Positions 8,114 to 16,019 of a stretch of 64,000 bases of DNA are shown piece by piece. Made by a program: the position numbers and the translations under genes. The notes beneath the pieces were generated by a model. That model was not told the DNA's origin, searched no databases, and saw only the letters and a program-made list of their open reading frames with translations. The stretch's first letter is position 1; each line of letters opens with the position of its first letter. Source of the stretch: Candidatus Rhodoferax randersensis (GTDB taxonomy: Bacteria > Pseudomonadota > Gammaproteobacteria > Burkholderiales > Burkholderiaceae_C); NCBI GenBank assembly GCA_016718155.1, contig JADKEH010000047.1:1-64000 (forward strand), given 5' to 3'.

Positions 8114-9328
8114 TCAAACGTGCGCGGCCCGTAGGCGCACCGAAAACTCCTGTAGCGCGGCAATGCCACTGGTCTCGGCCCGGCGACACCAGGCGACCAG
8201 ATCGGCGGTGAGTTGTTCCCGCGTGTGCGAACGGTTCAGCCACAGTTGGCGCAGTTCCTCGCGCATGGTCACCATGCGGTCCAGCGTTGGGAAGGCCGCC
8301 CGCGCTTTTGCCAACTGGGCCGACACACTGGCTGGTACCCGGTCCGCGTCGCGGTGCAACCAGCGTCGCGCAGCCTGGAGCGCCGAGGCATCCAGGCCAC
8401 GCGCCCTCACGGCCTGCATCTCCTGTCGGCAGGCCGCACGCAAGCCCTTGGCATAGGTCGCCATGATCTCGTAGCGGTTGGCGATCAAGGCTTCCAGCGT
8501 TTCCTCGGTGGCAACCGGACGGATCGGCCCGAGCACCAACCTGGGCGGCGTCTTCTTGACCGTGGCCAGGCGGGCCATCTGCAGCAACCGGATATACATC
8601 CAGCCGATATCGAACTCATAGCGTTTCACCGACAGCTTGGCCGAGCTCGGGTAGGTGTGGTGGTTGTTGTGAAGTTCCTCCCCAGCAATCAGAATGCCCC
8701 AGGGTGAGATGTTGGTGCTGGCGTCGGGCGCTTCGAAGTTGCGGTAGCCCCAATAGTGCGCCGCGCCATTGATGATGCCAGCGGCCATGATGGGCGTCCA
8801 GGCCATCTGCACCGCCCACACGGCCAGGCCCGCTGCTCCGAACAGGGTCAAGTCGATCAACAGCATCAAGCCCACGCCCTGCCAGGAAAAGCGGGTGTAC
8901 AGATTGCGCTCGATCCAGTCGTCGGGCGTACCCTGCCCAAAACGTGCCAAGGTCTCCTGGTTGCGCGATTCAATGCGATACAACTCTGCCCCCTGCAGCA
9001 GCACCTTCTTGATACCGTGAATATGGGGGCTGTGCGGGTCTTCGGCCTGCTCGCAGCGAGCGTGGTGCTTGCGATGCACCGCAGCCCATTCCTTGGTGAC
9101 CTGACCTGTCGTCAGCCACAGCCAGAACCGGAAGAAGTGCGAGGCGATCGGATGCAGGCCCAGCGCACGGTGCGCCTGATGCCGGTGCAGGAACACCGTG
9201 ACGCTGATCATGGTGACATGCGTCACGGCCAGCGTGAACAGGACCATCTGCCACCAGTGCAGGTTCCAGGCGCCCTGGCTGAGGAAATCAACCACAGAAT
9301 TGAAAAAAGAGCCGTCGATGGGCTGCAT
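8114..9328 (-). CDS. Membrane fatty acid (acyl-CoA) desaturase
   Basis: Di-iron membrane desaturases put a double bond in acyl chains, helping adjust membrane fluidity. The 404-residue protein has hydrophobic pairs flanking the three histidine boxes: HRHQAH (48-53), HRKHH (85-89) and HNNHH (220-224). This is the stearoyl-CoA/delta-9 class pattern. The C-terminal 130 residues form a charged helical extension (ALQAARRWLHRDADRV and onward) absent from the shortest family members but common in Burkholderiales homologues. Gene order after rpmB-rpmG is otherwise unremarkable. Acyl-CoA versus phospholipid-bound substrate cannot be told from sequence. Confidence 0.9.
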   Translation of the reverse strand: MQPIDGSFFNSVVDFLSQGAWNLHWWQMVLFTLAVTHVTMISVTVFLHRHQAHRALGLHPIASHFFRFWLWLTTGQVTKEWAAVHRKHHARCEQAEDPHSPHIHGIKKVLLQGAELYRIESRNQETLARFGQGTPDDWIERNLYTRFSWQGVGLMLLIDLTLFGAAGLAVWAVQMAWTPIMAAGIINGAAHYWGYRNFEAPDASTNISPWGILIAGEELHNNHHTYPSSAKLSVKRYEFDIGWMYIRLLQMARLATVKKTPPRLVLGPIRPVATEETLEALIANRYEIMATYAKGLRAACRQEMQAVRARGLDASALQAARRWLHRDADRVPASVSAQLAKARAAFPTLDRMVTMREELRQLWLNRSHTREQLTADLVAWCRRAETSGIAALQEFSVRLRAAHV

Positions 9329-9455
9329 ATGTAGTTATCTCCATGACCCAACGCTGGTCAGCCACGCTGTCAGGCGCTGCTGGCCATTCTAGGCAGACCG
9401 GCCCGAACGCGCTGGGACCTCGCCCTTGTCCCGTCACGCCAATGGGTCGACAAGA

Positions 9456-10730
9456 CTACTTGCGAACCCAGGCAGCGGCAAAGAAACCATCGGTTTGATG
9501 CCGGTGCGGCCACAGGCGCAGGTAGCGTTGCCCGCTGTCACCACCGCTGCACAAGGTGGCGGCTTGCTCCACCTTGAGATCCGCCAGCACCGGCCCGACA
9601 TCCAGCGGCGCAAACGTGTCCGCGTTGGCTTCGGAGAAGGCTTGCGCAATCATCTCGTTCTCCTGCGGCAGCACGCTGCAGGTGGCATACACCAGACGGC
9701 CGCCCGGCTTGAGCAGTCGCGCGGCACTCTGCAGAATGGCCGCTTGCTTGGCGGCCATTTCTTCGACCGCCTTCATGTCCTGGCGCCATTTCAGATCAGG
9801 ATTGCGCCGCAAGGTGCCCAGGCCCGAACACGGCGCATCCACCAGCACGCGATCGATCTTGCCGGACAGGCGTTTGACGCGCTCGTCGCGCTCGTGCGCA
9901 ATCGCCGCCGGATGCACGTTGGACAGGCCGCTGCGCGCCAGCCGGGGCTTGAGCGCGTCGAGCCGGTGCGCCGAGGTGTCAAAGGCATACAAGCGGCCGG
10001 TGTTGCGCATGCAAGCGCCAATGGCCAGCGTCTTGCCCCCGGCGCCGGCACAAAAGTCCACCACCATCTCGCCGCGCTTGGCGTCCAGCAACATGGCCAG
10101 TAGCTGCGAGCCTTCATCCTGCACTTCGATCGCGCCGCGAATGAAGGCGTCGAGCTTGTTCAAGGCCGGCTTGCCATCGATGCGCAGCCCCCAAGGCGAA
10201 TACGGCGTTGGCGTGGCCTTGATGCCGGCCTTGGCCAGCTCTTTCTGGAGATCGCTGCGTTTGGAGGTCAGCGCGTTGACGCGCAGGTCCAACCCGGCAC
10301 CCAGGTTCAGACTCTCCACCAGTGGCCAGAACTCAGCCCCCAGTTGCTCCTTGAGCGGTTGCACCAGCCACTCGGGCAGGTTGTGGCGATGGCGCTCCAT
10401 CAGGTCGGCGACCTTGACCTGCTCGCACTGGTCCAGCCAGTTCTTCTCCTGGTCCGTCAGGGCACTGCGCAAGAAGTCGCCGGGGCCATAGAAGCCCAGA
10501 ATCGCCAGACGCCGCTCCTTGGAACCGCTGCCCGACGGCGCAAAGTGGTCAAACAACTGCTTCTTGCGAAGCACGGTGTAAACCGTCTCGGCCATGGTGG
10601 CGCGCTCACGCGGCCCCAAACCCTTGTTCTCGCGGAAAAAGCGGGACACGATGGCGTCGGCGGGGTGGTCGAATTTGAGCGTGAGGCGAACCAACTCGGC
10701 ACAGGCGTCTAACAGGGCTTTGGGATGCAT
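9456..10730 (-). CDS. RsmB/NOP2-family RNA (cytosine-5) methyltransferase
   Basis: The family methylates C5 of cytosine in rRNA or tRNA using S-adenosylmethionine. In the 424-residue product an N-terminal NusB-like helical region (1-130) precedes the methylase: SAM-binding VVDFCAGAGGKT (223-234), motif IV DAPCSG (298-303, the cysteine that releases product) and motif VI ATCSV (349-353, catalytic cysteine 351). All key residues are present. I use the ATG at 10730 (MHPKALLDACAEL); an in-frame ATG at 10748 adds six residues and cannot be excluded. It is divergent from fumC. The exact target (16S C967 as for RsmB, or another) is not decided. Confidence 0.9.
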   Translation of the reverse strand: MHPKALLDACAELVRLTLKFDHPADAIVSRFFRENKGLGPRERATMAETVYTVLRKKQLFDHFAPSGSGSKERRLAILGFYGPGDFLRSALTDQEKNWLDQCEQVKVADLMERHRHNLPEWLVQPLKEQLGAEFWPLVESLNLGAGLDLRVNALTSKRSDLQKELAKAGIKATPTPYSPWGLRIDGKPALNKLDAFIRGAIEVQDEGSQLLAMLLDAKRGEMVVDFCAGAGGKTLAIGACMRNTGRLYAFDTSAHRLDALKPRLARSGLSNVHPAAIAHERDERVKRLSGKIDRVLVDAPCSGLGTLRRNPDLKWRQDMKAVEEMAAKQAAILQSAARLLKPGGRLVYATCSVLPQENEMIAQAFSEANADTFAPLDVGPVLADLKVEQAATLCSGGDSGQRYLRLWPHRHQTDGFFAAAWVRK

Positions 10731-10864
10731 AGGCAAGGATTGTCCCATGCGCTACGCCGGGCTGCCCCAAAAGCACGCGCTCTACAAAGTCCCTGCCAAG
10801 TGCCTGCGGTTGCTCGGCCAAGCTGATCACGGTACGCTGTGGGCAAACCAACCAGACCTGCACC

Positions 10865-12250
10865 ATGACCACCCGAACCGAGCGTGACACCTTTGGCCCC
10901 ATCGACGTGCCGGCCGATCGCCTCTGGGGCGCTCAGACCCAGCGTTCGCTGCAGAACTTCGCCATTTCCGGCGAACAGATGCCGCACGAACTGATCCGCG
11001 CGCTGGCCCAGGTCAAACGCGCCTCGGCCACGGTCAATCTAGGTCTGGGCCTGCTCGACGCGAAAAAGGCCCAGGCCATCGTGGCTGCGGCCGATGAAGT
11101 GATCGCCGGCCAGCACGCAGGCGAATTCCCGCTGGTGGTGTGGCAGACCGGCTCGGGCACACAAACCAACATGAACCTCAACGAGGTGCTGGCCAACCGC
11201 GCCAGCGAGCTGCTTGGCGGCGCGCGCGGCAACAACCGGCTGGTGCATCCCAACGACGACGTGAACCGCAGCCAGTCGTCCAACGACGTCTTCCCGACCG
11301 CCATGCACGTGGCGGCGGTGGACGCGCTCGCCCACCAGTTGCTGCCGGCGCTGGCCACGCTGCACGGCACGCTGGCACGCAAGGCGCAGGAATTTCACGC
11401 CATCGTCAAGATTGGACGCACCCATCTGCAGGACGCCACGCCCTTAACGCTGGGGCAGGAGTTCTCGGGCTACGTGGCGCAACTGGCGCATGGCGAACGC
11501 CACCTGCGCGCGGCGCTGCCGCACCTGTGCGAACTGGCGCTGGGCGGCACGGCTGTTGGCACCGGGCTGAACGCGCCGGCCGGTTACGCCGAGCAAGCCG
11601 CTGCGGAACTGGCACGACTGACTGGACTGCCGTTTGTGACGGCGCCCAACAAGTTCGAGGCCCTGGCCAGTTGCGATGCCCTGGTGCATGCCCACGGCGC
11701 GCTCAAGACCTTGGCCGCCAGCCTGATGAAGCTCGCCAACGACGTGCGCTGGCTCGCCAGCGGGCCACGCAGCGGCATCGGCGAGTTGTCGATTCCCGAG
11801 AACGAGCCAGGCTCGTCGATCATGCCCGGCAAGGTCAACCCGACGCAGAGCGAGGCGCTCACCATGCTGTGCTGCCAGGTGTTCGGCAACGACGTGGCCA
11901 TCAACCTGGGCGGAGCCTCGGGCAATTTCGAACTGAATGTGTTTCGCCCGCTGATCGCGCACAACTTCCTGCAAAGCGTGCGCCTGTTGGCCGACGGCAT
12001 GCGCAGCTTCAACCACCATTGCGCCGTGGGCATCGAGCCCAACCGGGAACGCATCGCTGAGCTGGTGAGCCGATCACTGATGCTGGTAACGGCGCTCAAT
12101 CCGCACATCGGCTACGACAAGGCCGCCATCATTGCCAAGAAGGCGCACACGGAAGGCAGCAGCCTGCGCGAGGCCGCCATCGCCTCAGGCTTCCTGAGCG
12201 CCGAACAGTTCGATCAGTGGGTCAGGCCGGAGAACATGGTCGGCTGGTAG
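10865..12250 (+). CDS. fumC: Class II fumarate hydratase
   Basis: FumC interconverts fumarate and malate in the TCA cycle without an iron-sulfur cluster. The 461-residue product is full length and has the aspartase/fumarase signature GSSIMPGKVNP around residue 315, the catalytic-region TGSGTQTNMN near 97, and GRTHLQDATP near 185. N-terminal TRTERDTFGPIDVPADRLWG is typical. The start at 10865 follows a CACC context without a strong Shine-Dalgarno. It converges on purN, with only 24 bases between. Confidence 0.96.
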   Translation: MTTRTERDTFGPIDVPADRLWGAQTQRSLQNFAISGEQMPHELIRALAQVKRASATVNLGLGLLDAKKAQAIVAAADEVIAGQHAGEFPLVVWQTGSGTQTNMNLNEVLANRASELLGGARGNNRLVHPNDDVNRSQSSNDVFPTAMHVAAVDALAHQLLPALATLHGTLARKAQEFHAIVKIGRTHLQDATPLTLGQEFSGYVAQLAHGERHLRAALPHLCELALGGTAVGTGLNAPAGYAEQAAAELARLTGLPFVTAPNKFEALASCDALVHAHGALKTLAASLMKLANDVRWLASGPRSGIGELSIPENEPGSSIMPGKVNPTQSEALTMLCCQVFGNDVAINLGGASGNFELNVFRPLIAHNFLQSVRLLADGMRSFNHHCAVGIEPNRERIAELVSRSLMLVTALNPHIGYDKAAIIAKKAHTEGSSLREAAIASGFLSAEQFDQWVRPENMVGW

Positions 12251-12274
12251 GTGTTACCTTACATACGATGTTTG

Positions 12275-12868
12275 CTATTGTTTTTGGAGCAGCTCAGCAA
12301 TCGCCCGTGGGTAGATGAGGTGCTCTTGGGTCAGCACGCGCGCCGCCAGCGCCTCTGCCGTATCCCCCGGCAGCACCGGCACCACGGCCTGCGCCAAGAT
12401 CGGGCCGTGGTCCAGTTCTGCAGTGACCTGGTGCACCGTGACGCCGGCCACCTTGCAGCCCGCGTCCAGCGCGCGTTGGTGGGTGTGCAGCCCCGGAAAC
12501 GCCGGCAGCAGCGAAGGGTGAATGTTGAGAAATCGACCGGTGTAACGGTTGACAAACCCGGGCGTGAGGATGCGCATGAAACCGGCCAGCACCAGCAGCG
12601 CGGGTTCGCCGGGCTGCTCGTAGCGGTCAATCACCTCGGCCAGCGCGTCGTCGAACTCCTCGCGCGAGGCAAAACTCTTGTGGCTGACGACCGCCGTGGG
12701 GATGCCGTGCTCGGCGGCAAACAGCAGCCCTTTGGCCTCGGCCTTGTTGCTGATCACGGCGGCCACGCGCGCCCCAAATCGGCCGGCCCAGTTGTCCCGC
12801 TTGGCGGTGTTGACGATGGCCGCCATATTGGAGCCGCCGCCTGAGATCAAAATAACGATGTTTTTCAT
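12275..12868 (-). CDS. purN: Phosphoribosylglycinamide formyltransferase 1
   Basis: PurN transfers a formyl group from 10-formyltetrahydrofolate to GAR in purine synthesis. The 197-residue protein has the N-terminal ISGGGSNM (8-15) and the catalytic triad region N115-IHPSLLP with H117 and D153 (TAELDHGP), matching N106/H108/D144 of the E. coli enzyme. It is full length. It is divergent from the YceH-like gene across 60 bases and convergent with fumC. Confidence 0.96.
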   Translation of the reverse strand: MKNIVILISGGGSNMAAIVNTAKRDNWAGRFGARVAAVISNKAEAKGLLFAAEHGIPTAVVSHKSFASREEFDDALAEVIDRYEQPGEPALLVLAGFMRILTPGFVNRYTGRFLNIHPSLLPAFPGLHTHQRALDAGCKVAGVTVHQVTAELDHGPILAQAVVPVLPGDTAEALAARVLTQEHLIYPRAIAELLQKQ

Positions 12869-12928
12869 GAATCGAGTATGTGCAGGGCGCCTGCGCGTGC
12901 GACCCTCAAACCAGGCAGGATTATCACC

Positions 12929-13612
12929 TTGAGCACCCCCACCCCCACCCTCTCACCCGTTGAGGCCCGCGTCCTGGGCACACTGATGGAAAAGGCACGC
13001 ACCGTGCCCGACAGCTACCCGCTCACGCTCAACACCCTGCTGCTGGGCTGCAACCAGAAGACCAGCCGCGAGCCCTTGATGGAACTTGACGAGGCCCAGA
13101 TCCTGAGCGCCATCGAAACCCTGCAGCAAGCGCAGTTGGTACGCGAAGTCAGCGGCGCCCGGGTGCGCCGCTTCGAGCACAACGCGCAGCGCGCTCTGGG
13201 TGTGCCCGAGCAGTCCGCAGTGCTGCTGGGCGTGTTGATGCTGCGTGGCGCCCAGACCGCCGCCGAACTGCGGCTGAACTGCGAACGCTGGTACCGGTTC
13301 GCCGACATCTCCTCGGTGGAAGGTTTCCTGGAAGAGCTGCAGGATCGCTCACAGGAGAAGGGCGGTCCGATGGTGGTCAAAATGGCCCGCGCGCCCGGCG
13401 CCCGCGAGCAGCGCTGGGCGCACCTGCTGTGCGGGCCGGTGGACGCGACGCAAACCGGAGCACCCGGCACTGACCGCAGCGGCAACGTTGCCGCGAGCCA
13501 GGAAGCCCAGGCTCGCATCGAGCGGCTGGAGTCCGAAGTGGCGCTGCTGCGCGCCAGCGTCGAGAAGCTCTGCACGGAGCTAGGGTTGTCGCCACCTGGA
13601 CAGACACAATAG
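12929..13612 (+). CDS. YceH-family protein (DUF480)
   Basis: The product matches the conserved but functionally poorly defined YceH family, whose structures show two winged-helix domains. Characteristic pieces are LSPVEARVLGTLMEKARTVPDSYPLTLN, GCNQKTSREP, VREVSGARVRRFEHN and LRGAQTAAELRLN. The C-terminus carries a predicted coiled coil (IERLESEVALLRASVEKLC). Homologues begin just before TLSPVEARVLG, so I favour the TTG at 12929 (an AGGA lies about 8 bases upstream) over an ATG at 12878, giving about 227 residues. A DNA-binding role is inferred from the fold only. Confidence 0.85.
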   Translation: MSTPTPTLSPVEARVLGTLMEKARTVPDSYPLTLNTLLLGCNQKTSREPLMELDEAQILSAIETLQQAQLVREVSGARVRRFEHNAQRALGVPEQSAVLLGVLMLRGAQTAAELRLNCERWYRFADISSVEGFLEELQDRSQEKGGPMVVKMARAPGAREQRWAHLLCGPVDATQTGAPGTDRSGNVAASQEAQARIERLESEVALLRASVEKLCTELGLSPPGQTQ

Positions 13613-13689
13613 AACGATCGTGCTAAAACCAACGATGTGGTTGTGCGGAGCAGCCTCACAACTTCCGCGTCTTGACTGGAGACCCCTCT

Positions 13690-14868
13690 ATGGATTTGGC
13701 CTTTACTCCCGAGGAACAGCAGTTCCGCACCGAGATTCGCGCCTGGGTGCGCGACAACTTGCCGACGGACATTTCGCACAAGGTGCACAACGCCCTGCGC
13801 CTGAGTCGCGACGACATGCAGCGCTGGGCCAAGATTCTCGGCAAGAAGGGCTGGCTCGGCCACGCTTGGCCCACGCAGTTTGGCGGCCCGGGCTGGAATT
13901 CGGTGCAAAAACACTTGTTTGAAGAAGAGTGTGCCCTGGCCGGCGCGCCACGTGTGGTGCCCTTCGGCCCTGTGATGGTGGCGCCCGTGATCATGGCCTT
14001 TGGCAACGCCGAACAGCAACGGCGTTTTCTGCCTGGCATTGCCAGCGGCGAGGTCTGGTGGAGCCAGGGTTACAGTGAGCCGGGCTCGGGTTCGGACCTG
14101 GCTTCCGTCAAGTGCCGTGCCGAGCGACAAGGCGACAAGTACCTGGTCAACGGCCAGAAAACCTGGACCACCCTGGGCCAGTATGGTGAGTGGATCTTTT
14201 GCCTGGTACGCACCAGCAACGAAGGCAAGCCGCAAACCGGCATCAGCTTCCTGTTGATCGACATGAAGTCGCCCGGCGTCTCGGTGCGCCCGATTGTGCT
14301 GCTCGATGGCGAGGCCGAGGTCAATGAAGTCTTCTTTGACAACGTCGAAGTGCCGACAACCAACCTGATTGGCGAAGAAAACAAGGGTTGGACCTATGCC
14401 AAGCACTTGCTCAGCCACGAGCGCACCAACATCGCCGATGTCAACCGCAGCAAACGCGAGCTGGAGCGCCTCAAGCGCATTGCCAAGGCAGAAGGCGTCT
14501 ATACCGACACGCGTTTCCGCGATGAGATCGCCAAGCTCGAAGTCGAAGTGGTCGCGCTGGAAATGTTGGTGCTGCGGGTGCTGGCGGCCGAGAAATCGGG
14601 CAAGCAGTCGCTCGACATTGCGGGTCTGCTGAAAATTCGTGGCAGCGAGCTCCAGCAGCGATATGCCGAATTGATGATGCTGGCCGCTGGCCCCTACTCC
14701 TTGCCACTGATCCACGAGGCGATGGAGGCGGGCTGGCAAGGCGACCACGTTGGCGCGGCGCACTGCGCACCGCTGGCATCAACCTACTTCAACCTGCGCA
14801 AGACCACCATTTATGGCGGCAGCAACGAAGTGCAACGAAACATCGTGTCGCAGGTGGTTCTAGGGTAG
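13690..14868 (+). CDS. Acyl-CoA dehydrogenase, large (PimC-like) partner
   Basis: A 392-residue FAD-dependent acyl-CoA dehydrogenase: N-terminal helical domain (MDLAFTPEEQQFRTEIR), beta domain with the flavin-contacting SEPGSGSDLAS near 130, and C-terminal helices ending IYGGSNEVQRNIVSQ. Near the C-terminus, where many family members have the catalytic Glu in YEGT, this one reads YGGSNE, so the base may be elsewhere or supplied by the partner. It lies 16 bases before a second, shorter acyl-CoA dehydrogenase. The pair resembles pimeloyl-CoA dehydrogenase large/small subunits (PimC/PimD), which act as a heteromer. Substrate is unknown; start chosen at 13690 by family comparison. Confidence 0.87.
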   Translation: MDLAFTPEEQQFRTEIRAWVRDNLPTDISHKVHNALRLSRDDMQRWAKILGKKGWLGHAWPTQFGGPGWNSVQKHLFEEECALAGAPRVVPFGPVMVAPVIMAFGNAEQQRRFLPGIASGEVWWSQGYSEPGSGSDLASVKCRAERQGDKYLVNGQKTWTTLGQYGEWIFCLVRTSNEGKPQTGISFLLIDMKSPGVSVRPIVLLDGEAEVNEVFFDNVEVPTTNLIGEENKGWTYAKHLLSHERTNIADVNRSKRELERLKRIAKAEGVYTDTRFRDEIAKLEVEVVALEMLVLRVLAAEKSGKQSLDIAGLLKIRGSELQQRYAELMMLAAGPYSLPLIHEAMEAGWQGDHVGAAHCAPLASTYFNLRKTTIYGGSNEVQRNIVSQVVLG

Positions 14869-14884
14869 ACAAGAGGAGCAATTT

Positions 14885-16000
14885 ATGGATTTCGATTTTT
14901 CTGACGATCAAGAACAACTGCGCGACGCCGTGCGCAAATGGGTTGACAAAGGCTACACCTTCGAGCGTCGCCGCGCGGCGGTCAAGGCCGGCGGCTTCTC
15001 CCGCGCGGCCTACGGCGAGATCGCCGAGCTGGGCCTGTGCGGCCTGTACATCGGCGAGGAGCATGGCGGCCTGGGCATGGGCCCGGTCGAAGGCATGGTG
15101 GTGATGGAAGAACTGGGGCGCGGCATCGTGCTGGAACCCTTCGCGCAGACCCTGATTGCCGGGGGCGTGCTGTCGGGCTACGCAGCGCCCGCAGTGCAGA
15201 CCGAATGGCTGCCAAAGATCGCCAGCGGCGAAGCCTTGGTGGTGCTGGCCCAGCAGGAGCGTGCCGCGCGCTATCGGCTGGACCGCTGCGACGCCACCGC
15301 CACTGCCAGTGGCAACACCTGGTCGCTGAACGCTGCCAAGAGCATCGTGCCCGCGGGCGACCAGGCCGACGCCTTCATCGTGCCGGCCAAGGTCGGCGAG
15401 CAGATCGCGTTGTTTTTGGTGCCACGCGCCACCGCAGGGGTCACGACACGCGGCTACGGCACGCAGGATGGCGCGCGTGCCGCCGAAGTGGTGTTCAAAA
15501 ATGCCGCCGCCAGCCTGATCACGACCGATGGCCTGGCAGCGCTGGAGCATGGAGTGGACATTGGCATTGCCGCCAGTTGCGCGGAGGCGGTCGGCGTGAT
15601 GGACAAGACCATGGCCATCACCGCTGAGTACATGAACACGCGCAAACAGTTCGGCGTCGTCATCAGCAGCTTCCAGGCGCTGCGCCACCGCGCCGCCGAC
15701 ATGAAGATGCAGCTCGAACTGGCCCGCTCCATGAGCTACTACGCCTCACTGAAACTCAATGCGCCTGCTCCCGAGCGTCGGGCGGCAATGGCGCGCGCCA
15801 AGGTGCAACTTGGCCAGTCGATGCGCTTCGTGGGCCAGCAGGCGGTGCAACTGCACGGCGGCATTGGCGTGACCGACGAGTACATCGTCAGCCACTACTT
15901 CAAAAAGCTCACGCAACTGGAAATAACCTACGGCGACACCCTGCACCACCTTGGCGAGGTGTCCGCGCGCATGGAAGACTCGGCCGGCGTGTTTGCCTGA
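14885..16000 (+). CDS. Acyl-CoA dehydrogenase, small (PimD-like) partner
   Basis: A 371-residue acyl-CoA dehydrogenase homologue starting MDFDFSDDQEQLRDAVRKWV. It keeps the C-terminal dehydrogenase fold (TRKQFGVVISSFQALRHRAAD, VQLHGGIGVTDEY) but the middle beta domain is divergent, with no clear SEPGxGSD flavin motif. That suggests it depends on the adjacent large subunit for a complete flavin site. AGAGGAG lies about 7 bases before the ATG. The two genes should be cotranscribed and encode an alpha2beta2-type enzyme; this is inference from the pairing. Confidence 0.86.
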   Translation: MDFDFSDDQEQLRDAVRKWVDKGYTFERRRAAVKAGGFSRAAYGEIAELGLCGLYIGEEHGGLGMGPVEGMVVMEELGRGIVLEPFAQTLIAGGVLSGYAAPAVQTEWLPKIASGEALVVLAQQERAARYRLDRCDATATASGNTWSLNAAKSIVPAGDQADAFIVPAKVGEQIALFLVPRATAGVTTRGYGTQDGARAAEVVFKNAAASLITTDGLAALEHGVDIGIAASCAEAVGVMDKTMAITAEYMNTRKQFGVVISSFQALRHRAADMKMQLELARSMSYYASLKLNAPAPERRAAMARAKVQLGQSMRFVGQQAVQLHGGIGVTDEYIVSHYFKKLTQLEITYGDTLHHLGEVSARMEDSAGVFA

Positions 16001-16019
16001 ACCGGCAGCGGGCCTCGCG

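Noticed and set aside
6769..8169. Very long open frames (up to 466 codons) on both strands
   Set aside because: They exist only because the tract has no T and almost no A, so stop codons cannot occur. The products are runs of Gly, Pro, Arg and Ala.
13015..14763. A 582-codon minus-strand frame across the YceH gene and first acyl-CoA dehydrogenase
   Set aside because: Both overlapped genes have clear family matches on the plus strand; the antisense frame has no recognisable domain.
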